A DNA stretch of 64,000 nt from Larix kaempferi (Eukaryota > Streptophyta > Pinopsida > Pinales > Pinaceae), in the NCBI GenBank assembly GCA_027924585.1, contig BSBM01000826.1:11377501-11441500 (forward strand), written 5' to 3'. Below are positions 44,975-57,160 of this stretch, one piece after another. The first letter of the stretch is position 1. The number at the start of each line of letters is the position of its first letter. The notes below the pieces were generated by a model. It was not told the DNA's origin. It did not search any database and saw nothing but the letters and a program-made list of their open reading frames with translations. The position numbers and the translations under genes are program-made.

Positions 44975-46875
44975 TTTTACCCAAAAAATTATATATACAT
45001 ATTATATTATTGATAAAATAGCCTTCAAATTTTCTCATATATTAGAGAGATTTGGCCATTTATTATACATATAAATTTTGGGGGGTTCTTAAAATTATCC
45101 CTCGTAGAAGGGATGAGACAAGTCATGGAGTATTTCAACACACACATGAAAAAGCAAGAGGTCAAACATGAGGTAATGGAAGCTAAGTTGAATGCATGTG
45201 TTTGAATTTTGATATGTTTTCTAGTGATTTTGAAATGGACTATAACATAATTATGGTGTTTATGCCAGGGTTCCCAAGTGAATCATCCATTGTTTCATTG
45301 TTAATAATAAGTTGTGTTTTTATTTTGTACCGTTATAAAGAAGTGTGATGGGTCAAGGTAAATTCAATAAAATAAAATAAAATAAAAAAATTGCTTAACT
45401 CATCTATAAAGTTGCAAATAAAAAAAATCTTTAAAAAATATTAAAATTAAAATGAAAAAAAAAATCATTTCAGCTAATTTTTAACCATATTCTTAAAAAT
45501 AAAATCAATAAAAAATATTAATTCAGTAAATTATAACTATATTATTTTCCTTTCCTTCTTATTTTCAAAAAAATATTTTTTTCATTTTCTTTATAAAATA
45601 AAATATATCACCTATATTAAAAATTTATTAAGAAAAAAACAAATTATATAAATTATAAATATTAATAAAAATTGTTATATATAATTAACTAAAAAAAACT
45701 TTAACAATAAGAATAATAGCATATAAATATTATGAAATTTATTACATATAATATAATTAAGTAAAACTAACTTTAAAAAAAAGAATAATAACATATGTAA
45801 TGTCACACAAATATCAACCCTATTCTTTTCATTTCCTTTATAAATTGAAATATAATATACCACGTAACGTTTCGACTGGATGTATACATAAAAATGGTTC
45901 ATGAAATACTTGCAATGACGAAAAGATTGATCCAAACTAGGGAATTTTCCTGAGACACCAAGAGAAACAAAACAAAATTCATATTTTATTTCCATAGTAG
46001 TAGATAGCCTAGAACCGAACTGCCATAAATTACACTTGTTCTTACTGCATTATGCAGAACAATGTGGGACAATATTTAGCATCTTTATTATACCATCGTC
46101 ATATTTACATATTTTTCCAAGGCGTTGACTGCTCCTTCATGCTCACGGATAACCATTAGAATACTATAAAATAAAGATCTGAGTTATATTAGTTTACTTT
46201 AAAAAAAAATGTATACAGTGAATGCCTGATTGGCTCTTCTCTTAGCAATTTAAAAGCATTATTAGATTAGCAAATTTTCAAATGGTCTAGTGTCAATATC
46301 AATTTCATTAGATCAAAACCACAATTTAGGTTCATAAGGTTAGGATCAAAAACACAATTTTATACATTCATTTTTCATTTGACCATTCAATTAATTGGTA
46401 CATAAAATAAAAGAGAGAACATGCAATGCAATGCATATTTTGTCCACCAATATTATATATATATTTTCAAACATTTGTAGCTTGTGATACTAGCAGCATA
46501 TACCAATATGATATTTTCAAATCATTTGTAATTTGTCACAGCAGCAGCATGCCAATACTATAAATTGGACTATGCTTGACAACAGCAAATCCATGAGCTA
46601 ATGAAGGAGACTAGTATATCCATGAACTGGTGAAGATACAACCTCGAGGCTATAGCAGCAAATTGTATTAAAATAACTGTTATAATCGGTAAAATAGAAA
46701 CAACAATGTTCATAAATGATCCATACATATATTGTAATAATTGTAACTCTAACATAAATGATCCATACATATATTGTATTAATTGTAACTGTAAAAGAGG
46801 TCATTGAATCTTCATTCATTCGATTATAAATGAAAGAATAATATAGCTCAGCATTTGGACCATCAATGCTCGGTT
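44975..46875. other. Spacer downstream of the ERF C pseudogene
   Basis: AT-rich sequence matching A and B up to about 45930, then about 900 bp not found in A or B. At 46690-46800 a block of about 45 bp (ATAAATGATCCATACATATA) is repeated twice. No gene seen. Confidence 0.45.
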
Positions 46876-47977
46876 CTATAGTGAACCAAACATAAAAAGA
46901 TCGTTGTTTGGGCCATCATACTCAGTATCCATAGCCATACCCGTCATTTTTCGATCGGTATCAGGAAGGCCTTCGAAGGACATAAGACCGTCGGCGAGGC
47001 CTTCGTCTATGTTATTCTCAAATACAAACTGAGGTTGCGTCATGGAAATCCTTTTCGATGTTCAATGTTGATTGAGGTGGTGCAGGGTGTAGGTTTTCAT
47101 CACTGGTCTGCGGATTAAAAAATGAGTAATTCTGCATTGCACGGCCCGGGACGTCACTGAACTGATGGGCCGCAGATGTGGGGGAACCGGAGAGCAGAAA
47201 ATGGTGTTGGGGATGGGGCATGGAGGTTGCAGGCATTAGCATTGCATGGCCTGGTACGTCACTGAACTGAAGGGCTGCAGATGGGGGGGATCTGGAGAGC
47301 AGAAAATGGTGTTGGGGATGGGGCATGGAGGTTGTAGGCATTAGCATTGCATGGCCCAGTACGTCACTGAACTGAAGGGCTGCAGATGGGGGGGAACCAG
47401 AGAGCAGAAAATGGTGTTTGGGATGGGGCATGGAGGTTGCAGGCATTAGCATTGCACTGCCCATTACGTCACTGAACTAAAGGGCTGCAAATGGGGGGGA
47501 ACTGGACAACAAAAAATGGTTTTGGGGCCGGGGCTCGGGGTACGGGAAAGGATATAAGGGCTGCGGACGTGGAAGAAAGGGTCTGAGAGTGGTTGGGTGA
47601 GAGAAAATAGGAGGACGAGAAAACGATGGCTGCAGATTGAACTGCGCTTGGGATCCATACAATGCAAAGGCCTCACAGTCATAGGCACGGGCGGCCTCTT
47701 GGGAGGTGATGAAGGTGCCAAGCCATTTACGCTTTCTCTTCCCCTTCCCAGGCTCTTTGGGATCTTTGATCTCTGCTACCCATTTCCCAGAGCTATGCTG
47801 ACGGACTCCTTTGAAGCAAAATTTGTAGTTGTCTGGTCCACCTTTGCTTTTGTGATTTCCATTGACCCGCGGGGGCTGTGTCTTCGACTTCACTCTGCCA
47901 ATTTTTTGGACACCGCTTCCTTTGCCCACCATTTTCCCTTCTATTATTTTTCCCTTATGCTTTGAAGCTTCTCTCAA
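46876..47977 (-). pseudogene. Broken ABI4-like AP2/ERF gene (ERF C)
   Basis: The N-terminus and AP2 domain are recognisable ([16 protein letters not shown]) but damaged: RSWGKW has become HSSGKW, and a few residues are inserted after EIK (DPKEPGK). CAG has become TAG about 166 codons in, counting from the first in-frame ATG. The repeat region then continues in frame (47464 to about 47050), and a frameshift near 47040 precedes a different, acidic C-terminus ending NNDLFMFGSL. Its TATA box is also lost. The C-terminal sequence absent from A and B may be the older gene end. Confidence 0.82.
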
Positions 47978-48039
47978 TCGCTACTAAAGTAACCAGTAGC
48001 GGGGGTGCATTTTATTTCTTTTGGTGCCCAGGTTTTAGC

Positions 48040-48175
48040 GGGGGTGCGAGAATTTGAAAGAATGGGTATACATTGCCATTGGCTAACGCAGTAAATGCTA
48101 GTTGGGGGCCAGTGTGAAAGAATGGGTTTACATTGCCATTGGCTAACGCAGTAAACCCTAGTGGGTGCAATTCAT
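48040..48175 (-). repeat. Decayed 60-bp promoter repeats of ERF C
   Basis: About two units; one AAACCCTAG is kept (near 48152) and another has decayed to AAATGCTAG. The TATA position reads GGTTTTAGCG instead of GGTTTTATAG. Confidence 0.65.
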
Positions 48176-48495
48176 AAGTGATCATGATAGCAATTTAGGG
48201 TTGTGTATCATTAGGCATGTTTGAACAAATAAGACGAGCAAAGTAGATCATTAAATGCGTCGTTCCGTATGGATCCACTACTTTTGCTTGATGAGAAGCA
48301 GAGCACGCGGTATTTGTGGAGATCCATCCCCGTCGTCTTGGAAATCAAACTATTTTCTGTGGGTCAATTAATAATCAGACACGGCTGTGCTCAACTCCTC
48401 AACGGCATTCGGTAATTCTTGATTATATTTTTGTTCTCACGAACAGATAAACAAGTAATTTGCACTCATTCTTGATTTCCATATCGTAGAAACAT
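48176..48495. other. Upstream region of ERF C, no gene seen
   Basis: Matches A from 7750 to about 8123 with small losses, then breaks at GGAATCC into LINE sequence. Confidence 0.45.
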
Positions 48496-48990
48496 GTCCG
48501 GAATCCATTTTCCTCTACACTTGCGTCTCTTAAATGATAAATACCGTGAGAATGAAGGATTTCAATTAACTCCTCATGAAGAGTGTAGGGATACTCTGCC
48601 CCTACCAAAGGATCATCCTCAATTCACATACTTCTGCCATCCTCAATTCCCCAAATAGTCCACTTCACAATCAACAAGAATGCATCTATAAATGCTTTTC
48701 ACACAATAGAACTTGATTTTTCTGTTTTTCAATATAATTGGAACCAATCCACCATAGATATATCTTTCAAATATTTGTAGCTCAAGGAATTTCCCCATAA
48801 TGAATCATTGTAGAGCATTCTCAAAAGGGTTTTTCCAACCAATACTTTCCAAAAAAGGGGCAAATTTCATAGACCCCAACCTCCCATGATCCATCTTTTG
48901 TATACATGCTAGCTTGTTCCATTTGACCAACATAATACCTTCCTTCTATTAAAGTTACAACATCATGAGTCATTCTACAGGTCAATCGCG
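48496..48990 (-). pseudogene. LINE fragment (copy C)
   Basis: Corresponds to A 9735-10190 only (GAEYPYTLHEELIEILHSHG, GIYHLRDASVEEN). The zinc-binding and RNase H parts are absent because about 1.6 kb is missing relative to A. Confidence 0.65.
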
Positions 48991-49254
48991 TGTCAATATT
49001 GAGCCTTGTGTGTCGAGGTAGTTCCTTATACGAGCTTGAGTTGGACTTACAAAACTTGGAGAAGAATCTTGAATTGGACTCAAGAATGGTTAAGCTTCAT
49101 GTGTTGAGGCAAGTGCTTTGTATGCCAAAGTGATGATGTTGTACATTCTTGCTAGTCAAGGCTAAGGTCTTGTGTGTGAAGACAAATCCTCATGTGTTGA
49201 GGTGATTCTTTGCACGTAGAATCATGTGTGATGTACTACTAACCATGGTTGAGT
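48991..49254. other. Spacer between LINE fragment and Copia LTR (C)
   Basis: Copy of 10191-10511 with short deletions. No ORF seen. Confidence 0.4.
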
Positions 49255-50251
49255 TGTTAAGTCTCCCCTAGGCACTGGCCACCCCTAGAGTGAATTACTT
49301 TAGCATATAATGATTTGGAATGATAGTAGGACAATATGATCACATCATTGGGAAAATATCCTTAGTATATTTGATATGATAAGTAAGATGGTACATGTGG
49401 GCCATGGAGATAAGACAACAGATAAAGGTAAGATATGATAAGATATGAGAGAATTTGAATGGCACATAAAAGAATTAATTAAGAGAGAATTTGAATTCTT
49501 AAACTTCAGTGAAGAATTCAATAAATCAAAGGAGAACTCGAATTGATCACCACGGTGATGTTAACAAAAAAGAATCAGTTAAGAGAGTAAACTAAGTGAT
49601 AACAAAGAAGATCTAGTTAACTAAGTGTTATTGCATGAAAACACTTATGTTAAACTAACAGATTACACTTATGTTAAACTAAAAGAAGACACTTGAGTTG
49701 CGGCATTGCATGATGACACTTAAGTTAGCCACCTAACTAAGTGATAAATATTTTAGTTAAGGGGTGAGTTCATCGTAATACTAAATTCAGTGAGTTAATG
49801 CACTGCATGAGAAGTGGGGCGCTCTTCTTCATGCAATATTGATACATCAAGGTGGAGGGTGAGTTCATCATGAAGTCATGTGATAAAAATAGAAGTTCAT
49901 GCATGTGAATGATATATAAATATGTTATAGAGGATCGATGAATTCAATTTGAAGTGAATAATCTTCTCCCTTGAAGGAAAGGCGATTTTCTTTGAGCAGG
50001 ATATTATTCAGATTCTCTCTTCTTTATCTTTCTTTTTCTTTATAATTGCTCCACGGGTGCTTGATATAAAAGACATTAGCTGCTATCTATCAATATACTA
50101 TGGAAAATATTTTTGCTTGGGTTTTACCCCTCAAGTCATAGAGGGTTTCCCCAGGATAAATTCATGTGTCAAATGTGATTCCTTATGTGTATCATTGTTA
50201 TTTGATTTCAAGTACTATTGCATTTTTGAATTAAAGATAAAAAAATTAACA
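49255..50251 (+). repeat. Copia-type LTR, complete (copy C)
   Basis: 997 bp from TGTTAAGTCTCCCC to TTAACA, followed directly by the canonical TGGTATCAGA primer site. It is a 5' LTR by its position before gag. No matching 3' LTR is in the window. Confidence 0.75.
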
Positions 50252-50261
50252 TGGTATCAGA
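50252..50261 (+). other. Initiator-Met primer-binding site
   Basis: TGGTATCAGA immediately after the LTR end, typical of plant Copia elements. Confidence 0.75.
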
Positions 50262-50342
50262 TCTCAAGGCCTGAAATATCTAAGTTCAACAATCGATATT
50301 GAGCCTACATAGATTATGAGTGTGCAAAGTACTTGAAGAATT

Positions 50343-50661
50343 ATGGCTTCAATATCGATGAGACTGAAAGACTGTCTTGAAGGAACTTCGAACTTCAATA
50401 CTTGGAAGGCCAGGAAACTAAATATCCTGGAAGAGAATTATTTATATGGATATGTATCCAGTGTTATTGAAGAGCCTACTCTAATGCAAGGTTCATTACC
50501 TTCAAGAAGAATCAATCCAAAGAAAAGAGAATCATTTGTGATTTCGTGAAAGCCAACTTGATGTCTGTGACTACTCCATTGAAGAACACAAAGGAATGAT
50601 TCGACACTTTGACAAATATTTATTAGAATAAGGAACCGATTCAAAAGAGAGCATTGAAGGA
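50343..50661 (+). pseudogene. Copia gag 5' fragment (C)
   Basis: MASISMRLKDCLEGTSNFNT and LNILEENYLYGYVSSVIEEP open the fragment. After a frame change, residues resembling FVKANLMSVTTPL-KNTKECFDTLTNIY and QKRALK follow. It is cut at 50661 by the Ty3 LTR. Confidence 0.7.
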
Positions 50662-50998
50662 TGTTGGAGGAGCCTAGGTCAGCCTATCGACTAGGCTCCT
50701 CGCTCGACATATTGTAAATGTATGTTGACGGATGGGTCGACCGGTCGGTTCGTGTCAGTCGGTTGAACTGACTAGACGGTTACATAACCGATTGTAAATG
50801 CATATATATAGGCTGTTGAGCCGTGTACCGGAATAAGTTAGATCTATTCTATGTAGTATTATGCTCTTGCTGGTTAATAAATTCTTGTGCTTCTCTCTCC
50901 CTATTGGTCTCTTGTCTCTTGTATCTGAATCACTGTGCATGCTTGTTTATAATATATAATGTATCTCTAATAAGTACGTGACCCATGAGACTACAACA
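50662..50998 (+). repeat. Ty3 5' LTR (337 bp)
   Basis: Runs from TGTTGGAGGAGCC to ACTACAACA with inverted ends TGTTG and CAACA. A TATATATA-type box near 50802 and a TTCTTGTGCTTCTCTC stretch lie where a promoter and R region would be. Confidence 0.7.
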
Positions 50999-51000
50999 TT

Positions 51001-51018
51001 TGGTTCCGTTGTCGGGTG
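51001..51018 (+). other. Primer-binding site relic (tRNA-Asp type)
   Basis: TGGTTCCGTTGTCGGGTG, 2 bp after the LTR, resembles TGGCGCCGTTGCCGGGGA with a few mismatches. Confidence 0.6.
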
Positions 51019-51045
51019 ATGCATTCAGAAATAACAACATGACAT

Positions 51046-52010
51046 ATGATTTCAAAGCAGGAGATTAATGATTGGTGGGAGAATAAAATTGTGAACTACC
51101 TGGATAACTATGCACGACAGAACAAGCTGAAAATTATTCAAGCGAGGGAAAGATTCTTCTCAGAGACCCATGGAAATTTCATAGAGTCCGTGTCGACCGC
51201 CTTGAAGAAGCTATTGGATGAAAAGACTAGTCTATGAAGAAGAGTGGAAGCTATTGTCGAAGTTGATCAACAGAGGATGCACAAATTTGTCGGAGTGGTG
51301 AGAAAATATCTCGGATGACTTCTATGAAGAGCAAGTGATTGAGGAGCGTGTCTCTGTAGACGAAGTTAGAAAAACATTCTTCACCAAGCTAGGTGATCAA
51401 TTCTTGTGTTCCCTGTCGACCTTATTGTTCAAATTCTTGATCGACAAAGGTGTTGCGCATATTATCGAGACACGACCATTGCTGCTTCCACCCCTTCCAA
51501 ACTCTAACTGGAAGGAGACAGAACGTTAGTGGGAAAGATTTGTGAAAGAGCGTGAATGGGAGTTCTTTTTGAACAAATGATGACCTGTACTTCCCCAATG
51601 GTCTAGAATCTTCAGACCAGCATTGTGGGGGTGGCGAAACATGTTCTGATGTAACAAAATTGATGAAAAATGACATATGACAAGGCAACATGACCAACAG
51701 TGGAGGACCTAGTAGATCCAACAAAGACATAATCATGAGTCATAAAATCACTCCGGATATCCAAAAAATTGAAAGAGAAAAAAGGAGATAGTGGCGTGAA
51801 GAGCTACGGGAGCACGCAAATGCACTCTGGAAAAAATGAGGATCAAGCATCATGATAGACGCAGAAGGAAATCTGTGTGAGTCTAGCCAAGCCCGTGATG
51901 ATTGGGGCATCGATGAATACCTGTCACCAATGGATGAGGACTTGTGGATAGAGCATGGTAGTTCTCTCCAAGTTGAGATACCTGAGCTCAGTTAACACCC
52001 CCTTCTCTGT
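51046..52010 (+). pseudogene. Ty3 leader / gag N-terminal ORF, broken
   Basis: INDWWENKIVNYLDNYARQN, KIIQARERFFSETHGNFIES and, in another frame, FLCSLSTLLFKFLIDKGVAH. This reads like the N-terminal extension of gymnosperm Ty3 gag ORFs. Stops near 51236 and 51526 break it. No enzymatic motif is present. Confidence 0.45.
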
Positions 52011-52025
52011 TTCAGCTAATGCAAA

Positions 52026-53100
52026 GTGTCCAAGTGCAAGAAATTGTTGAAGAAAATATTGGTCTCCAGGCTAACCAGTCGGGAATTTGGAGTCGTTGTA
52101 ATGAAGAAGGTGATGAAGTCGACAGATTGGGTGTCTTTTCAACTCAATTTTTTGAACAAAAGTTTTCATCTAATGTACTCAGAACATGAAGAAGCACCCC
52201 CCCTTCCAATACCAAAATTGAGTGACTCGCTGAGTACTTCGGACAATTTGAGAAATAGCGAAATCTCGTTTGAGCAAAAAATTGTCCAGATTTTGACAGA
52301 AGCAACAAAAGAAGACAAAATCCGGAGACCCAGCGAAACAAAAGAAGTTCAAGACACTGGTACTGAAGGAAAGGAAGCCTTCTTGGATAAGCAACTAGCA
52401 TTAGTGACTGTTGAAGATGAAGAAGCACCTAATTTTGATTTCGGTAATAATCCACCCACACCACCATCTAACTCTGAAATTGAAGTAGCAGCAGACATGT
52501 CGCACTCGATAGCACACCTTCCATTTTATGAAGGTGATGAATATCCTCGAAGACACTGGTTCATGTGCGAATCAACATGGACAACCAACCAGCTCACCAG
52601 GGAAGAACGACAATTGGCCCAAATTGCTGGATATTTGAGAAAAACAACATTAACTTGGTACATGGGATATATTACTAAAACACCAAATGCATCAAAAGCA
52701 CAAATCATGCAAAGTTTCTTATCTTTCTTTAAAACAAAGGATGCAACATATCTGGTTGCAGATAAATTGAAGACGACGGTCCAGGGACCGATAGAAACTG
52801 TCAAAGAGTATGATAAGAGGTTCAATGACTTCTTGAGCCAAATTGATTATGAAATTGAAGAAAAACTCCTCATCAAATGGTTCGTCGCTGGCCTTATATG
52901 CAAAATCAAAGTACATGTTCATCGGTAAAATATTACTACATATGACGCCTTAATAAGAGTTGTGGAGATCAAAATAGACAATGACTATCCTTTAGTCTCC
53001 ATTGATGGACACATTGATGAACACCTCGACAGTATGGAAGAGGCCATCCGAAGCATGAATTTGAAAGGACCAGAGATATGGTGTACATCGTGTTTGATTA
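52026..53100 (+). pseudogene. Ty3 gag (first gag module)
   Basis: A 300-codon open frame to 52928 has an acidic N-terminal part and the gag core from about residue 165 (PFYEGDEYPRRHWFMCES, GYLRKTTLTWYMGY, SFLSFFKTKD, TVKEYDKRFNDFLSQI, LLIKWFVAGL). A TAA at 52926-52928 interrupts it, after which the frame continues (LIRVVEIKIDNDYP). Confidence 0.7.
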
Positions 53101-53419
53101 CAGAACATACTAAATATTCTTGTCGAAATGAGGATCAGTGACAAGATGTCACACTTATTCAAACCATATGCATCTATGATCTATGTAAAAATATGACTTA
53201 CATTCAACAAATGATTGCCCATACAATCTAAAGAATAATAAATCAAAATGATGCCAAATATGTGAAGTCAATACTCATTGGATTGATTAATGCCATCTAA
53301 ATTTGAAGAATAGAAAAAATTATCACGCAGTGTACCAAATGAACTCTGTCGAGCAGCATAATGACATAAACATAAGAAATGACAGATTTGACAGAAATTA
53401 TGGTAGAAATGACCGATAC

Positions 53420-53700
53420 TCCTGAAACAAAAATGACAAATATCCCAGATATGATGATCGTAGATATGATCGGTGATATGACGGCTACAACAGGCGTGGA
53501 GGATACCAGGGTCACGGTGGTGGTGGTGGTGGTCGCGGTGCCCGACCCAATCGACCTAGTCTATGTTATACATGTATTAGTGAAGATCATCAGCATGTAG
53601 AATGCCCATTCAAATAAAGAATTGATCTAAAGTTTTGTACCAAATGTGGGGTAGGTGATCACTTTTTAGAGGATGGCCCTGCCATGATTGAAAAAATCAA
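53420..53700 (+). pseudogene. Ty3 glycine-rich linker and zinc knuckles
   Basis: In the frame with CYTCISEDHQHVECPF and CTKCGVGDHFLEDG there are two CCHC-like knuckles after a Tyr/Arg/Gly-rich stretch. A stop lies between them, and the second knuckle has lost its last Cys. Confidence 0.55.
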
Positions 53701-54112
53701 TAATAAAATAAATGTTCATGTCTTGTCTTGTGTACCTAAATATGATGTGCTTCGTACAAAAAAATTGCAAATCGTTACTAGACAAGGTACCCATATTGGT
53801 CCAGATAGACCACAAATAAGTAAAATAGTAACCAAAGAGGATTATCCAAATCCAGTTAAACAAAAATTTGTGTTTAAAAATGCATCGGATATATTTTCAG
53901 AATTGGCAGTCCATGAAGACACTAAAGAAAACCGACAAGAAGCACCGAAAGAATTGTTCAATCTAATTACAAATGGTGAAGTTGTAGGAAAGTTAATCGA
54001 CCAGTTGCATAAAATAAAGCATAAACACATCGTGCAAAGACAAACAAAAAACATTTGCCGACTTAACCAAAAAGAAAAAATGATGCTAGCCCTCTTGTCG
54101 TCCTCGACATAA
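53684..54112 (+). pseudogene. Ty3 pre-protease linker
   Basis: A 142-codon open frame (MIEKINNKINVHVLSCVPKY to LALLSSST). It lies between the zinc knuckles and the protease and contains GTHIGPDRP and a basic C-terminal half. No catalytic motif. Confidence 0.4.
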
Positions 54113-54500
54113 ACGGCTTCCACGTATGACAAGTCATGCTGGATTTCGGTTCCCAATTCAATATCATGACTCATGATACTTGGGACCAACTCAGTCGACC
54201 TTAGTTACAGGACTCAGGCATTTATCTGAAGCTTGCAGATCAAGGACTTATTGAGCCGATAGGAGTTTGGAAGGGAGTCTAAACATCTATCAAAGGAATC
54301 ACAACAAAAGTTGATTTTGAAGTCATTAATCCCAAATATGATGCGATTTCTTTTCCAGCCTTGGTTGGTCGACCTTAGGGGCGGAAGATGAAGGCTTCGA
54401 TTTCACTAGATAAAGGTCACATCAAGCTAAAAGTCAATGGTCGGAAGGTTATTGTACCAATATTCCCATCTCAGGGAAAACCCTAGTCAGAACCTGCAGA
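54090..54500 (+). pseudogene. Ty3 aspartic protease, dead
   Basis: VVLDINGF, then MLDFGSQFNIMTHDTWDQL: the catalytic DTGS is DFGS here. LADQGLIEPIGVW, VDFEVINPKYDAISFPALVG and KVNGRKVIVPIFPS follow, with stops at several places. Confidence 0.55.
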
Positions 54501-54649
54501 AGAAGATAATGAAATTCAACATCTCTATCGAATAGATAATAATGAAGATCATATTGAACCAAATTCTCAAGGAGAGATTCACCATGGAGATCATGTTTCA
54601 ATCGGGTATAATTCCGATGCAGAGCTTTATGACTGGAAGATAGAGAACT

Positions 54650-55338
54650 AAAATCTTCATGCAGAAGAATGTTGGACGGTGGAAGCCATATCGAAAAAGC
54701 AAATAAAGAAATGTCTCTCAATCTCATCTGCTCCAAAGATATTTGAGCGGAAAATTCGAGCATATCCGACTCTTGCACCAGACAGAAAGGAGCAAACATA
54801 TAATCTGACATTGTGATACAAGGAACGTGATTCCCCAGTAGCACATGTCGAACAAGTCTCAAAACATGTCAGAGAGCAAGGTAGACTACAAATTCTAGTT
54901 GAGACTTTCACTAGTCAAGCTGCGAGATGGTGGGATACCCACCAGTCGAGACTCCAAACAAGGACCAGCGCATCGACATTTTTTGTAGAAATATTTGGAG
55001 GAAAGAAGCTGACGATTTAGGCCGACATCCCTATGTTTACACAAGGACAAAATTCTGAAGTCCATATCGATCGATGTGAAAAATAATGGCGGAAAATGGG
55101 CTACAAATATGAAAGGATGTGGCCACACCTCTTCCCTAGCACACTGGATGATCTGCGTAATAAATGGTACAAGATGGAAGAGGCGAGAGGAGAAACATTC
55201 ACATATAAATATTTGAAAAAAAATTTCATCAATGATTTCCAGTTTTCTCCAAAGGAGGAGAAGTTGGTCGAAGTGAGTAAACATATCAAAGAATTTATGC
55301 AACCAACAGAAAATCTAGCACCTGCAGAAAATAAGTAG
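54650..55338 (+). pseudogene. Second gag-like module between protease and reverse transcriptase
   Basis: QAARWWDTHQSRLQ is followed, after breaks, by an 80-codon open frame (55096-55338): YKYERMWPHLFPSTLDDLRN, KWYKMEEARGETFTYKYLKK, NFINDFQFSPKEEKLVE, HIKEFMQPTENLAP. The pattern WPHLF-TLDDL-KWY-E...F-DF is gag-like. A gag-type fold at this position of a Ty3 element is unusual. Confidence 0.5.
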
Positions 55339-55397
55339 ACTGCTCCCCGAACCGCTGCCTGTCATAACATAACGTCGAAGGAAATCCAACATTCTAC

Positions 55398-56560
55398 ATG
55401 ACTAAGCTTAGAAATAGAGAATTCAGTCGGGAAATTTTTTCAATGGAGACAGGATCACCCCATCATGTCGAAGCATGTCAAAACAATCTTAGCACAGAGA
55501 TTGTCGAGAAACATGAGCCAGAAAGATTATCGGAAAAAGACTTTCCACCAACATTTACACAAATCAAGGAAGGAGAAATACCGATAAATGACAGTCGTGC
55601 CCCATAGTGGATGGATGCAAAACTCAAAACAAAAGAAGTAGATATCTCAAACGACGACCGACCAAAGATGGCAAGAATTGGCGATTATTGGAATGAAGAA
55701 CAGACTGTAGAAATCACCAGCCTCCTCAAGGAATTTCAGGATGTATTTTCCTATGACTATAAAGAACTGAAAGGACTTGTGCAGGAGATGGGTGAAATGA
55801 AAATTGACATCAAACCAGACGCTATACAAGTGAAGAAAAGGCCCTATAAGCTCGCACACAAGTATAAATACATTGTTAAAAAAGAGATTGATAGTATGAT
55901 TGAAGATGGAATTATATATCCTATCGACCAATAAGAGTGGGTGAGCCCAATGGTTGTTCAACCAAAGAAGCACAACCCGACACGACTGAGGATTTGTGTC
56001 AACTTCCGTGAACTGAACAAGGTAGCACTTACAGACCCTTTTCCAACTCCTTTCACAGATGAGATTATTAATGAAGTTGCAGGGCACGAGTGTTATTCCT
56101 TCACGGATGGATTTTGTGGGTACAATCAAGTACCTATTTCCAAAGAAGATCAGAAAAATACTACATTCATGTGCGAATTTGGGTCATTCATGTACAAAGT
56201 CATGCCTCTCGATCCGAAGAACGCACCAGCAGTCTTTTCCCGTATTGTCGTCAAGGATTTTCAAGAGTATATCTACAAAATCATGGCTATCTACTTTGAC
56301 GACTAGACAATCTACACAATGTTAAGAGATCATTGTAAATGGCTTCGACTGATGTTGGAATGTTGTCGACAGATTCAATTATCACTGAACATAAAAAAAT
56401 GCTTTTTTGTGACTCCTCTTGGTATATTGTTGGGTCACGTCGTATGTAAAGAAGGAATCAAGGTCGATTATCCAAAAATAAAAATTATTCTATACCTAAA
56501 ACCTCTAGTCAATCCGAAGCAAGTGCAAATCTTGTTGGGTCATATGGGGTAATACAGAAT
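55398..56560 (+). pseudogene. Ty3 reverse transcriptase
   Basis: VKKRPYKLAHKYKYIVKKEI and MIEDGIIYPI open the domain, and WVSPMVVQPKKHNPTRLRIC-VNFRELNK carries the first Asp-equivalent region. YSFTDGFCGYNQVPISKEDQ and the catalytic AIYFDD follow. A TAG follows directly after YFDD and another stop precedes the S/P-rich entry, so it is inactive. The catalytic order is otherwise complete. Confidence 0.75.
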
Positions 56561-57160
56561 GTTCATCATACATTACTCCGACATGACATACCCTCTCAAA
56601 GAGTTGTGGAAAGAAAATTAGGAATAGAGGTGGACGGAGGAATTCAATACTTCATTCGACATATTAAAAAGAAAACTTGCCGAAGCACCTATCCTTCGGT
56701 TTCCAAATTGGTCAATAAGATTTCATGTTCATAATGATGCATCTGGAATTGAAGTCGGCGCTATTTTAACACAACTCGGAGAAGATGGAATGGACTATCC
56801 TAATCCTTTCAACAGTCGGAAGTTGAACAAGGATGAAAGAAATTATTCCACCATAGAAAGAGAAGCATTACGTATGGTATTTGCATTACAAAAATACCAT
56901 CACTATTTATTGGCTAATCCTTTCATATTCTACATAGATCATCAAGCTTTGAAGTATCTAGTCAATAAACCATTGCACCATGGAATGTTGTGTCGTTGGA
57001 TTCTACTATTTCGGGAATTTGAATTCGAGGTAATAATCTGACCAGGAAAGGATAATGTTGGGCCAGACCACCTATCGAGAGTCGACATCGGGGAGGAGCC
57101 GACAGGAATAGAAGGTGATTTTCCAGATGCACATTTGTTTCGAATTGAATCTGTCCCTTG
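56560..57160 (+). pseudogene. Ty3 RNase H
   Basis: WTEEFNTSFDILKRKLAEAP, HNDASGIEVGAILTQ, FNSRKLNKDERNYSTIEREA, LQKYHHYLLANPFIFYIDHQ and PGKDNVGPDHLSRV match the RNase H domain, with the DA.., E and H..D pattern. Three stops interrupt it. Confidence 0.7.

Larger units (their letters stand above)
44506..50420. repeat. Segmental duplication, copy C (older, partly deleted)
   Basis: Starts in sequence matching A from about 4862 and follows A through the 40-bp repeats and the ERF region to about 8120. It then jumps to the equivalent of about 9735 and follows to about 11640 (Copia gag start). It is clearly more diverged from A and B than they are from each other. Confidence 0.82.

Noticed and set aside
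47597-47965. 122-codon plus-strand ORF over ERF C
   Set aside because: Antisense shadow of the AP2 coding region. Similar shadows occur over ERF A and B.
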